Counted from the stretch's first letter, positions 1 to 5,981 are shown. The stretch: 12,874 bases of DNA from Devosiaceae bacterium (GCA_021648585.1 JAKISM010000055.1:1-12874); one strand, 5' to 3'. Program-made: numbers and translations. Notes: generated by a model not told the origin, from the letters alone.

Positions 1-328
1 TAGCACCCGGAAACAAATCAGTTATTGAAGGAACTAAGCTTTCTTCATCTGTTTCAACCTTAACTCTTATACGAAGGTTTCTAACAGGGCTTAGTAAATG
101 ATAAACTACTTCAAAGCGCATTTCACGCCCCAAATAATCAACCCCACAAATATCAATAATAGAAATGAACTGGCATTGATTATCATCATGCAAAAACTGC
201 ATAACCTTTACGATATCATCACGATTGGCAAATAATGTTAATTCGCCCCGAACAATAGTAAAATGCTTAACCTCATCGACCAGTTTAAGCGCAATATATT
301 CACCAAGCTCTTTTAGAGTTTCGTCCAT
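1..328 (-). CDS. nuoC: NADH-quinone oxidoreductase subunit C (N-terminal part, runs off the window)
   Basis: The ATG at 326-328 opens a frame that stays open to the window edge, giving the first 109 residues. They begin MDETLKELGEYIALKL and include FISIIDICGVDYLGRE (about residues 54-69), FEVVYHLLS (71-79) and SITDLFPGA at the cut edge. These are the recognisable core of the 30-kDa subunit of bacterial complex I (NuoC/Nqo5). NuoC is part of the peripheral arm that carries electrons from NADH to quinone and packs against NuoD and NuoB on the cytoplasmic side of the membrane. The gene starts 3 bases after the nuoB stop, so it is almost certainly translated from the same mRNA. The C-terminal half lies outside the window. 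The identification is secure from sequence and operon position. Confidence 0.95.
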   Translation of the reverse strand, partial: MDETLKELGEYIALKLVDEVKHFTIVRGELTLFANRDDIVKVMQFLHDDNQCQFISIIDICGVDYLGREMRFEVVYHLLSPVRNLRIRVKVETDEESLVPSITDLFPGA

Positions 329-331
329 AAT

Positions 332-910
332 CTATCTTTCAATCGTTCCTGTGCGCCTGATTTTCTTTTGCAGCATTAAAACGCCATATAAAAGAGCCTC
401 AGCGGTTGGCGGGCAACCCGGCACATAAATATCAACTGGAACAATCCTATCGCAACCACGAACCACTGCATAAGAATAATGGTAATACCCACCGCCATTG
501 GCGCAAGAGCCCATAGAAATTACATAACGAGGCTCTGGCATTTGGTCATAAACTTTTCTTAAAGCAGGTGCCATTTTGTTAGTTAGAGTGCCAGCAACAA
601 TCATCACATCAGATTGACGAGGCGAGCCACGAGGCGCAAAGCCCAATCTTTCACAATCATAACGAGGCATAGCCATTTGCATCATTTCAACCGCACAACA
701 CGCCAAACCAAATGACATCCACATAAGCGAGCCAGTACGAGCCCAATTTATCAATTCATCAGTTGAAGTAACCAAAAAGCCTTTATCTGCCAACTCATCA
801 TTAACATCTGTAAAAAACGGATTATCAGCGCCAATCGGCTTGCCTGTGTTTGGATCTATAATATTTTTAGAGGCAGGAGCTATCAGCGTTCCTTGCTTAT
901 CTAATCCCAT
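332..910 (-). CDS. nuoB: NADH-quinone oxidoreductase subunit B (N2 iron-sulfur subunit)
   Basis: This 192-residue protein is the 20-kDa (PSST-like) subunit of complex I. It holds cluster N2, the last iron-sulfur cluster before quinone. The four N2 ligands are visible as the adjacent pair C71-C72 (in FGLACCAVEM), C136 (in MGSCANGGG) and C166 (in YVPGCPPTAEAL). The quinone-site stretch around RYDCERLGFAPRGSPRQSD (83-101) is intact. Length is normal for Alphaproteobacteria, which carry an N-terminal extension of about 35 residues compared with the shortest forms. The ATG (908-910) overlaps the nuoA stop by 10 bases, indicating translational coupling. The stop is TAG at 332-334, 3 bases before nuoC. 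Nothing is missing or degraded. Confidence 0.98.
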   Translation of the reverse strand: MGLDKQGTLIAPASKNIIDPNTGKPIGADNPFFTDVNDELADKGFLVTSTDELINWARTGSLMWMSFGLACCAVEMMQMAMPRYDCERLGFAPRGSPRQSDVMIVAGTLTNKMAPALRKVYDQMPEPRYVISMGSCANGGGYYHYSYAVVRGCDRIVPVDIYVPGCPPTAEALLYGVLMLQKKIRRTGTIER

Positions 911-1266
911 TCCAAAGCCCCTTTACGCCATTCGTAAATAAAACCAATGGTAAGCACGGTTAAAAATATCATCATTGAAACAAAACCAAACCAGCCGACA
1001 TCTCTAAATGCTACTGCCCAAGGAAATAAAAATGCCACCTCAAGATCAAAAATTATAAACAAAATGGCCACCAAATAGAATCGGGCATCAAATTTCATGC
1101 GAGCATCGTCAAATGGCTCAAAGCCACATTCATAGGCGGATAATTTTTCGGGATCTGGGTTTTTCACTGCGATAATAAATGGAGCGACTAGCAATGCTAG
1201 TCCGATAATCGCTGAAAGCCCAATAAAAACAATAACAGGCAAATAATCTAATAGTAATTCGTTCAT
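901..1266 (-). CDS. nuoA: NADH-quinone oxidoreductase subunit A
   Basis: This small membrane subunit of complex I has 121 residues from the ATG at 1264-1266. It has three hydrophobic helices: roughly residues 8-32 (LPVIVFIGLSAIIGLALL), 61-83 (FYLVAILFIIFDLEVAFLFP) and 91-112. Between the first two is the conserved loop NPDPEKLSAYECGFEPFDDAR, whose cysteine is the Cys of the ND3/NuoA loop. The acidic residues in FDLEVAF are typical of the family. An in-frame TTG lies two codons upstream (1270-1272). I chose the ATG because a GGA Shine-Dalgarno sits 7 bases before it but only 1 base before the TTG, and 121 residues is the usual family length. It is the first nuo gene, so the operon promoter should lie in 1273-1450. 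Confidence 0.96.
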   Translation of the reverse strand: MNELLLDYLPVIVFIGLSAIIGLALLVAPFIIAVKNPDPEKLSAYECGFEPFDDARMKFDARFYLVAILFIIFDLEVAFLFPWAVAFRDVGWFGFVSMMIFLTVLTIGFIYEWRKGALEWD

Positions 1267-1273
1267 TTTCAAA

Positions 1274-1277
1274 TCCG
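1274..1277 (-). promoter_or_regulatory. Ribosome binding site deciding the nuoA start
   Basis: CGGA on the minus strand lies 7 bases before ATG 1264-1266, a good Shine-Dalgarno distance. It lies only 1 base before the alternative TTG at 1270-1272, which is too close. This favours the 121-residue form of NuoA. The upstream AT-rich stretch also contains TTGATT- and TAATAT-like words (about 1286-1326) that could be the nuo promoter, but the spacing is not convincing. Confidence 0.6.
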
Positions 1278-1450
1278 ACTATATTACAATTTATATTACA
1301 GTGATGCAAAAGCAAAGAATCAAGTTGATAAGATTGCACAAGGCAATATTAATCTACATTTGCAGGGCTTAGCGCAGCACAGACATTGTTGCAAGCAAAG
1401 AACGATGTTTTTGACAAATTTCTTTAGATAACTTTTTACAAAAAAATGAT

Positions 1451-1487
1451 AAAAAAAAGCTCCATAAGTATAACACCTAAGGAGCTT
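1451..1487 (-). terminator. Rho-independent terminator of the small outer-membrane gene
   Basis: On the minus strand AAGCTCC (1487-1481) pairs perfectly with GGAGCTT (1463-1457) across a 17-base loop. It is followed at once by a run of Ts (1458-1451, read on the minus strand). It lies 30 bases after the stop codon at 1518-1520. It separates this gene from nuoA, so nuo expression needs its own promoter. Confidence 0.85.
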
Positions 1488-1517
1488 GAGTATAATATTA
1501 AAATTATTAAAATGTTT

Positions 1518-2009
1518 TTATTGTAAGTGCCACAATAATCCAGCACTTATTTTTGTTGCACTTGGCGCAGCGCCCCAAGCTCCAGTCCCTAAAACTTCAG
1601 CACGCACACCAACTTGATCAATTAAGATAGCCTCAGCGCCACCACCAAAAGCATAAGAGCCAACGCCATTTACAAGGCCGCCACCCCCTGCTCCATAGAC
1701 CATTATAGTATCATTTATTTCATAACCAATTTTGCCAAGCATTAGTGCATCATAAGTCATTGTTGGAGCAAAATTAGCACCAAACTGCATTTCTGCACCA
1801 ACTAATATAGCATCAGTCACAACAAAATTAGCACCCGCAATACCGCCAGCGCTCGCATTCATAGTTGGATCCATAATAGCGCCACCATAAGCACCAACAT
1901 AAAAACCTTCAAATTGTGAAAGAGCATAATAATCAGATTGCGCTAAAACAGCACTAGAGGAAATGCCAAAAGCCGCTATTGCAATTAATGTTTTTTGTAG
2001 ATTTTTCAT
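1518..2009 (-). CDS. Small secreted outer-membrane beta-barrel-like protein (Omp25/porin-family-like)
   Basis: This is a 163-residue protein with a clear Sec signal peptide: MKNLQK, then the hydrophobic TLIAIAAFGISSSAVLA with likely cleavage after AVLA (about residue 23). The mature part opens with FEGFYVGAYGGAIMDP, which resembles the first strand of alphaproteobacterial Omp25/Omp31-type barrels. It continues with alternating short strands rich in glycine and alanine (VGAEMQFGANF, YGAGGGGLVNG, FGGGAEAILIDQ, VGVRAEVLG). The C-terminus, SAGLLWHLQ, resembles a final beta strand but ends in Gln instead of the usual aromatic residue of the BAM signal. It is shorter than the roughly 200-residue Omp25 relatives, so it may be a 6- to 8-strand barrel or a diverged one. 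A GGAG Shine-Dalgarno stands 7 bases before the ATG, and an intrinsic terminator follows. It is a stand-alone gene. The family assignment is inferred from pattern; function is unknown. Confidence 0.7.
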   Translation of the reverse strand: MKNLQKTLIAIAAFGISSSAVLAQSDYYALSQFEGFYVGAYGGAIMDPTMNASAGGIAGANFVVTDAILVGAEMQFGANFAPTMTYDALMLGKIGYEINDTIMVYGAGGGGLVNGVGSYAFGGGAEAILIDQVGVRAEVLGTGAWGAAPSATKISAGLLWHLQ

Positions 2010-2107
2010 TTGTAAGCTCCATTATAGATAATATTCATTAGATAGCTTTTTACGTAAAATTTCAATAAAATCTTAACTAATTAGCTAACGAATGGTTAAT
2101 ATTGAGG

Positions 2108-2222
2108 TGGCGGGAGCAAAGCGACCAACGGCGACAAAAATAAAAAGAGGCGAAAGCTCTCCTACGCCCCTAACGGAGCTACGGCGGAGCATAAGCAATT
2201 CTAAAGTTCGCTTTTGCGAACT
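2108..2222. repeat. Patch of GC-rich palindromic modules after tRNA-Asp
   Basis: Between the tRNA-Asp 3' end and the outer-membrane gene lies about 120 bases of GC-rich, non-coding sequence in an AT-rich setting. It contains three words that recur near tRNA-Val: GAGCAAAGCGA (2114-2124 and 5674-5684), CCTACGC (2161-2167 and 5528-5534) and AGCTACGGCGGA (2177-2188 and 5538-5549). The order differs between the two places, so these are modules and not one duplicated block. The patch is bounded by TGGCGGGAG at 2108-2116 and again at 2235-2243, the latter being the tRNA-Asp 3' end. Confidence 0.6.
2205..2222 (-). terminator. Possible tRNA-Asp terminator hairpin
   Basis: AGTTCGC (2205-2211) and GCGAACT (2216-2222) form a perfect 7-bp stem with a 4-base loop, 13 bases past the tRNA-Asp 3' end. 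Only two Ts follow directly on the minus strand. A second, weaker stem (2149-2168) is followed by TCTTTTTATTTTT (2148-2136) and may be where transcription actually ends. Confidence 0.4.
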
Positions 2223-2234
2223 AAGAAGTGCTAA

Positions 2235-2311
<77 letters not shown>

Positions 2312-2372
2312 AATTATCGCTTAATGTATTTACCTAAACTATCTTGGCAAATCACGAGCAAGGGACTGCCGT

Positions 2373-2401
2373 GATTTAGTTCAGCTATTACGTGAAGTCA
2401 A
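2373..2401 (-). promoter_or_regulatory. Predicted promoter for tRNA-Asp
   Basis: TTGACT (2401-2396) is followed after 17 bases by TAAATC (2378-2373) on the minus strand, about 60 bases before the tRNA 5' end. The -35 box is good and the -10 box is mediocre. Two short hairpins overlap this stretch (TGAAGT/ACTTCA at 2393-2409 and AAATCACG/CGTGATTT at 2349-2377). Neither has a T tract that would make it a clear terminator for the VWA gene. Confidence 0.4.
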
Positions 2402-2439
2402 GCACTTCAATTACATAAATTTCACTCAAACAATATTAC

Positions 2440-3855
2440 TTATTTTGAAACCCGTAATTTCATCAACTCATCGGCTATTTCTTCAAATGCATCAGCCAAT
2501 TCACCACTATTATTAGCATCAAAATAACTACCACCATTGCCAGCGCAACCTTCAAGTAAACTTCTTGTTGCGTTGTTAGTAACTTCAAATGCAATGGAAT
2601 AAACTATTACGTCGTCATTAACGATATTATCACACAAGTCTTCTGTTAGATCGTCGGCAACACTACCATTATTAACTTCATGCCAAGGATAATTAGGCGA
2701 TAGTGTGTTGTCACCATCGCTCATTAATACCATCACTTTTTTTAAGTCATTTGATTTTGGCGCTGCATCTGTGAAAGGAATTCCTTGTGAGAGCAATCTC
2801 CAACCCCATATTAGGCCAACAGGAATATAGGTTTTATCCCTAGCATTCATTGCATTTATTCCACTAATTACAGTTGCTCTGACATTTGTCAGGCGTGTAA
2901 GCGGTTTAGATCGGCAAAAATTCCATGATTTAAGCAAACCGGGCACTTCTTCGCTACCATAAGAATCATCTCGAATATTAAGAGGATAATCTCTTGATCC
3001 TACACACCCATACCATCTAAATTGTGCAGGAGACCTTGGTGTGCAGACCCATACTGGAGCGCCTCGTGAGCCTGTGCAGTTATAATATATAGTACGAGAG
3101 CATGTGGTTTGCACGCCATCTCTAGTACATGGAAATGTTTCTACTCTACTATCACATGACCTTGTAGAGTCTGGGTAAGTATTACGGCAATAATCGGGGC
3201 GAGCTACAGAATAATCATCTGGCACATCAATTCCGGGTTCATTCCTGTTACTCATGCCGATATTCACATAACGAGAGAATGGAACTAAGCCAATTTTTAC
3301 AGTGCCACCTGTTTCTTCTTCCATTAAAGTTGTCACCATATCTCTTGCGGCAACTTTAAGTGAGCTTATTTTAGCGCCGTTCATTGAAAAAGTTGTATCT
3401 AAAACTAATGCAACTTCTAAATTTGAGGCGGAAATATTTATTTCTGAGAATATTGCTAAATCAAGATTGTTAATGCCAATAAATTGCAAAAATGTAGTTG
3501 GCATTGAATATGAAGCATCAACACGAATACCATCAGCTATTTGAATTGCTACAATGGTTGATTGTGAAGCAATGCCAGTTGAGAATAAATTATCTGCATA
3601 TATATCTTTGGCTACTATTTGCATTTGAACAGCGTCATCTTTAGCAACACGTGCAACAGCTAAAGCAGCCGAATCAGTAGCGACTTGCATTTCCGAGCGT
3701 AAAGAACTGGCTTTGGTATAATCAACAACTGCTCCAGCAAGAGCCATAAGAGGTATTATCATAAGAGCTAAAATAACAGCAAATGCTCCACTATCTTCAT
3801 ATTTTATGAATTTAATAAATTGCTTGCCTATTTTCTTGATAAAAAAGTTTTTCAC
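2440..3855 (-). CDS. TadG-like membrane-anchored VWA-domain protein, second of a tandem pair
   Basis: This 471-residue protein starts at GTG 3853-3855, supported by an AAGG Shine-Dalgarno 7 bases upstream (3863-3866). A short basic N-terminus leads to one membrane helix (about 24-44, AFAVILALMIIPLMALAG). The following AVVDYTKASSLRSEMQVATDSAALA matches the N-terminal Tad/TadE-G region of Flp pilus assembly proteins. A von Willebrand A domain runs from about 147 to the end. Its MIDAS reads D153-T-T-F-S157 and the later MSDGD (378-382). Between them sits an insert of about 90 residues with eight cysteines (223, 234, 243, 252, 260, 271, 284, 314), likely disulfide-bonded outside the cytoplasm. 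It ends in KLRVSK, exactly as its neighbour does. It is a tandem paralogue of the gene at 3941-5422, separated by an inverted repeat. No other tad/cpa genes are in view, so a pilus role is not shown. An adhesin or envelope sensor is possible. Confidence 0.8.
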   Translation of the reverse strand: MKNFFIKKIGKQFIKFIKYEDSGAFAVILALMIIPLMALAGAVVDYTKASSLRSEMQVATDSAALAVARVAKDDAVQMQIVAKDIYADNLFSTGIASQSTIVAIQIADGIRVDASYSMPTTFLQFIGINNLDLAIFSEINISASNLEVALVLDTTFSMNGAKISSLKVAARDMVTTLMEEETGGTVKIGLVPFSRYVNIGMSNRNEPGIDVPDDYSVARPDYCRNTYPDSTRSCDSRVETFPCTRDGVQTTCSRTIYYNCTGSRGAPVWVCTPRSPAQFRWYGCVGSRDYPLNIRDDSYGSEEVPGLLKSWNFCRSKPLTRLTNVRATVISGINAMNARDKTYIPVGLIWGWRLLSQGIPFTDAAPKSNDLKKVMVLMSDGDNTLSPNYPWHEVNNGSVADDLTEDLCDNIVNDDVIVYSIAFEVTNNATRSLLEGCAGNGGSYFDANNSGELADAFEEIADELMKLRVSK

Positions 3856-3862
3856 TATATTA

Positions 3863-3866
3863 CCTT
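3863..3866 (-). promoter_or_regulatory. Ribosome binding site supporting a GTG start
   Basis: AAGG on the minus strand, 7 bases before GTG 3853-3855. The resulting N-terminus (MKNFFIKKIGKQFIKF) lines up with that of the paralogue, which has a normal ATG. The inverted repeat at 3878-3912 ends 11 bases upstream of this site. Confidence 0.65.
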
Positions 3867-3877
3867 GATTTTCCTGA

Positions 3878-3912
3878 GTTCTTTAGAGTTTTATATAAAA
3901 ACTCTAAAGAAC
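3878..3912. repeat. Perfect 15-bp inverted repeat between the two VWA genes
   Basis: GTTCTTTAGAGTTTT (3878-3892) is followed by a 5-base loop and its exact reverse complement (3898-3912). It fills most of the 85-base gap between the paralogues. In the mRNA it would fold into a long hairpin immediately ahead of the Shine-Dalgarno of the second gene. The bases after the stem on the minus strand (TCAGGAAAATC) are not a T run, so it does not look like a standard intrinsic terminator. Candidate roles are mRNA stabilisation, partial attenuation, or a binding site for a dimeric protein. Confidence 0.85.
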
Positions 3913-3940
3913 AGATAAATAGTATAAATTTAATTACTCA

Positions 3941-5422
3941 CTATTTTGAAACACGCAATTTTCTTAGAGAATCTGAAATATCTTCAAATGCCTCTTCTAA
4001 TTCAGCACTATTACTAGCATCGTAATAAGAACCACCATTACCTGCACAATTTTGTAAAATTTCTTCAATATCGCTGTCATCAACATCAAAGGCGATTGTA
4101 TAGACAATAATATCTTCGCTTTTTATATTTTCACATAATTCTTCAGTCTTATCATTAGCATCATCTACATCATTACCATAGTGCCATGCATCCACATTTG
4201 AAGACACTGCGCCCTGATTGAGCATCCATTGATAACCTCCAATACCTGTTGATCGAGTATTTGCTCCATCAGTTAATATCACCATTACTTTTTTATTAGC
4301 ATCATCATAAGGTGCTGCATCAGTAAATGGCTCTGCACTTGACAGCAATCGCCAGCCCCATATTAAGCCAACAGGTATATAAGTATAGGAGTGGTTATTT
4401 TGGGAAGTTCTCATTCTTGATATAGCAGTTCGAATGATATCTTCATCAGAGGTTAAACGTGTCAGAGGTCTAGTGGCCCAATAAAGATTCCAGCGTGTTA
4501 ATAGACCAGGTACTGGGTCTGTATCATATGATTCATCGGTGACATTTAAAGGATAATCACGAGAACCCATACTGCCATACCATCTAAATCGATAATCACT
4601 GCGTGTAGTACATGCCCATACTCGCTCGCCCCTATCTCCAGTACAATTAAAATAGCGCCATCTTTGGCAAGTAGTTTCAACACCATCAACTACACAATCA
4701 TAACTCACTCTTTCTCGCTCACAGCTACGTGTTGAATTAGGATAAGTCCAACGGCAATAATCTGCTTGTGGTATTGAAAAATCATCAGGAATATCAATGC
4801 CCAACTCATCTCTATTAGACGTACCGATGTTTACAACCTGGGTAAATGGGACAAGACCTACCCTGATATTATCATTATCAGCCCCTGAAAACAACTCAGT
4901 CACCAACAAATCTGCGGCATCTTTAAGACCGTCCATCTTTTCCCCATTCATAGAGAATGTATTATCAAGCACCATCACTACTTCGATGCTTAAAAGAGAA
5001 TCTACCACTTCGGAATAGACAGCAACATCAATAGAAGAAACACCAAGCAAACTAAGGAAATTTGTAGAAATAGATGTTGATACATCAACTCTCACACCAT
5101 TTTCTATTCGGGTTACAGATAATACTGTTCCATCCGCAAACGCAGAACGAACAATATTGTCAGAAAAAACCTGCTCAGCTATTTCTTGCAATTCATCGTC
5201 ATCCTCTAGATTAGCACGAACAGCCGCCAAAGCGGCCACATCAACTGCAACTTGCATTTCTGAACGAGCAGAAGAGACAGCAGAATAATCTACCATCGCA
5301 CCAGAGAGTGCTAATATTGGCAAAAGGATAATAGCAAAAATTACTGCAACAACACCTTTATCTTCTTTTGTTAAGAACTTCAAAAATGATGATGATATTT
5401 TAGATATTGAAAATAATTGCAT
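3941..5422 (-). CDS. TadG-like membrane-anchored VWA-domain protein, first of a tandem pair
   Basis: This 493-residue protein starts at ATG 5420-5422 with a strong GGAGG Shine-Dalgarno 7 bases upstream (5430-5434). Its layout matches its paralogue at 2440-3855. There is one membrane helix (about 24-44, VAVIFAIILLPILALSG), then a Tad-type segment MVDYSAVSSARSEMQVAVD. The VWA domain has MIDAS D153-N-T-F-S157 and a later LTDGANT (383-389). A cysteine-rich insert carries C223, C234, C243, C252, C260 and C271. The pair present as C284/C314 in the paralogue is S284/Y314 here. The two proteins align without gaps through this region. A further 20 or so residues, including WHYGNDVDDAND, lie near 400-425. 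Both share TYIPVGLIWGWRLLS, a signature I associate with TadG-type proteins of Alphaproteobacteria. The body should be periplasmic or surface-exposed. Ligand and partners are unknown. Confidence 0.8.
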   Translation of the reverse strand: MQLFSISKISSSFLKFLTKEDKGVVAVIFAIILLPILALSGAMVDYSAVSSARSEMQVAVDVAALAAVRANLEDDDELQEIAEQVFSDNIVRSAFADGTVLSVTRIENGVRVDVSTSISTNFLSLLGVSSIDVAVYSEVVDSLLSIEVVMVLDNTFSMNGEKMDGLKDAADLLVTELFSGADNDNIRVGLVPFTQVVNIGTSNRDELGIDIPDDFSIPQADYCRWTYPNSTRSCERERVSYDCVVDGVETTCQRWRYFNCTGDRGERVWACTTRSDYRFRWYGSMGSRDYPLNVTDESYDTDPVPGLLTRWNLYWATRPLTRLTSDEDIIRTAISRMRTSQNNHSYTYIPVGLIWGWRLLSSAEPFTDAAPYDDANKKVMVILTDGANTRSTGIGGYQWMLNQGAVSSNVDAWHYGNDVDDANDKTEELCENIKSEDIIVYTIAFDVDDSDIEEILQNCAGNGGSYYDASNSAELEEAFEDISDSLRKLRVSK

Positions 5423-5510
5423 GAAGAGCCCTCCAGAGCCTTGAAATTTTATCTTAGATGAAAGAAATAAATATTAGCTAAAAACGAACATTAAAACTTT
5501 ATCTAATATT
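5423..5510. other. Leader upstream of the VWA gene pair
   Basis: This AT-rich 88-base stretch must hold the promoter of the VWA pair, because the patch beyond it is repeat-like and the next gene is tRNA-Val. I see the Shine-Dalgarno at 5430-5434 but no well-spaced -35/-10 pair that I would defend. Confidence 0.35.
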
Positions 5511-5522
5511 ATGGCGGGAGTG
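5511..5522 (-). repeat. Copy of the tRNA-Asp 3' end
   Basis: On the plus strand ATGGCGGGAGTG is identical to 2234-2245, which covers the last 11 bases of tRNA-Asp (acceptor 3' strand, discriminator and CCA) plus one flanking base. The copy is in the same orientation and marks the tRNA-Val side of the VWA gene pair. The match stops abruptly after these 12 bases. A shorter 9-base copy (TGGCGGGAG) is at 2108-2116. Confidence 0.6.
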
Positions 5523-5526
5523 TTCC

Positions 5527-5697
5527 ACCTACGCGAAAGCTACGGCGGACAAGCGGGGTCGGGAGAAAATCAAACTATCGTAAGAGATATAAAATCCATA
5601 AGGTATTTTTGCTCGATTTCTAAGTATAGCGAGTCTTGGGCTCGCCGGCGCTAGCGCCGCCCCATCGGAGCGTGAGCAAAGCGAACTAGCGTGAGAT
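5527..5697. repeat. Patch of GC-rich palindromic modules after tRNA-Val
   Basis: This non-coding stretch of about 170 bases follows the tRNA-Val 3' end. It contains ACCTACGCGAAAGCTACGGCGGA (5527-5549, shown here as two arms ACCTACGC and GCTACGGCGGA around GAAA), which folds imperfectly on itself. It also holds the perfect 14-bp palindrome CGGCGCTAGCGCCG (5646-5659), and GCGTGAG twice (5670-5676, 5689-5695). Three of its words recur after tRNA-Asp. It looks like an accumulation of small palindromic repeats of the REP type. No coding frame is credible. Confidence 0.6.
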
Positions 5698-5709
5698 ATA
5701 TAAAGAGGG

Positions 5710-5785
5710 TGGTGGGCGATGAGAGACTCGAACTCCCGACATCCTCGGTGTAAACGAGGCGCTCTACCAACTGAGCTAATCGCCC
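5710..5785 (-). tRNA. tRNA-Val (anticodon TAC)
   Basis: A 76-base cloverleaf with encoded CCA. The acceptor GGGCGAT pairs perfectly with ATCGCCC, and the discriminator is A. The D-arm is GCTC...GAGC. The anticodon stem is CCTCG/CGAGG around TTTACAC, so the anticodon is TAC (Val). The T-arm is GGGAG-TTCGAGT-CTCTC. It lies 80 bases past the HU terminator with its own predicted promoter. It shares the 11-base leader word AAGCGATAATT with tRNA-Asp (5816-5806 and 2322-2312). Confidence 0.97.
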
Positions 5786-5825
5786 TAAAGGGTGAAACGA
5801 TGTAAAATTATCGCTTGGTGTGAAT

Positions 5826-5854
5826 GGGATATTGTGTTGTGAGCCTTTCGTCAA
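5826..5854 (-). promoter_or_regulatory. Predicted promoter for tRNA-Val
   Basis: On the minus strand TTGACG (5854-5849) is followed after exactly 17 bases by TATCCC (5831-5826). It begins just past the HU terminator and about 40 bases before the tRNA 5' end. Position and the strong -35 box support it. The -10 box is only partly matched. Confidence 0.5.
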
Positions 5855-5865
5855 CTTTTCTTTTC

Positions 5866-5905
5866 AAAAAAATAAAAAAAGGCTTCAAAAAGTAACTTTT
5901 GAAGC
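5866..5905 (-). terminator. Rho-independent terminator of the HU gene
   Basis: On the minus strand GCTTCAAAA (5905-5897) pairs perfectly with TTTTGAAGC (5890-5882) over a 6-base loop. It is followed by CTTTTTTTATTTTTTT (5881-5866). This is the clearest terminator in the window. It sits 107 bases after the HU stop, with the palindromic repeat at 5914-5981 between. Confidence 0.9.
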
Positions 5906-5913
5906 TCCCTAAC

Positions 5914-5981
5914 TGTCACTCTGAACGAAGTGAAGAGTCTTCTGCTACAAAGAAGATGCTTCGGCTTCGCTCAGCATGACA
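5914..5981. repeat. 68-bp imperfect palindromic repeat in the HU 3' untranslated region
   Basis: The element begins TGTCACTCTGAACGAAG and ends CTTCGCTCAGCATGACA. Its two arms of about 30 bases are imperfect inverted copies of each other around a short centre (GCTACA). Sequences of the type TGTCA-TCTGAGCGAAG...CTTCGCTCAGA-TGACA are, from general knowledge, widespread non-coding palindromic repeats that resemble tiny MITEs. It is transcribed as part of the HU 3' untranslated region and would fold into a long hairpin ahead of the true terminator. Confidence 0.75.

Noticed and set aside
1264..1272. TTG at 1270-1272 as the nuoA start
   Set aside because: The Shine-Dalgarno is only 1 base away. 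The ATG at 1264-1266 has a 7-base spacing and gives the usual length.
1130..1339. Alternative frame of 69 residues overlapping the nuoA start
   Set aside because: It overlaps the secure nuoA frame in another phase and has no family resemblance.
2349..2409. Terminator for the VWA gene pair
   Set aside because: Two short hairpins are present, but neither has a T tract, and one overlaps a likely tRNA promoter.
3878..3912. Inverted repeat as a standard Rho-independent terminator
   Set aside because: The stem is AT-rich and not followed by a T run on the minus strand, so I list it only as a repeat.
5512..5709. CRISPR-like array in the repeat patch after tRNA-Val
   Set aside because: The repeated words are short, irregularly spaced and not separated by uniform spacers. 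No cas genes are present.
5651..5854. Minus-strand frame of 67 residues containing RLAQLVERLVYTEDVG
   Set aside because: It is a translation of tRNA-Val and its flanks, with no independent start signal or coding character.
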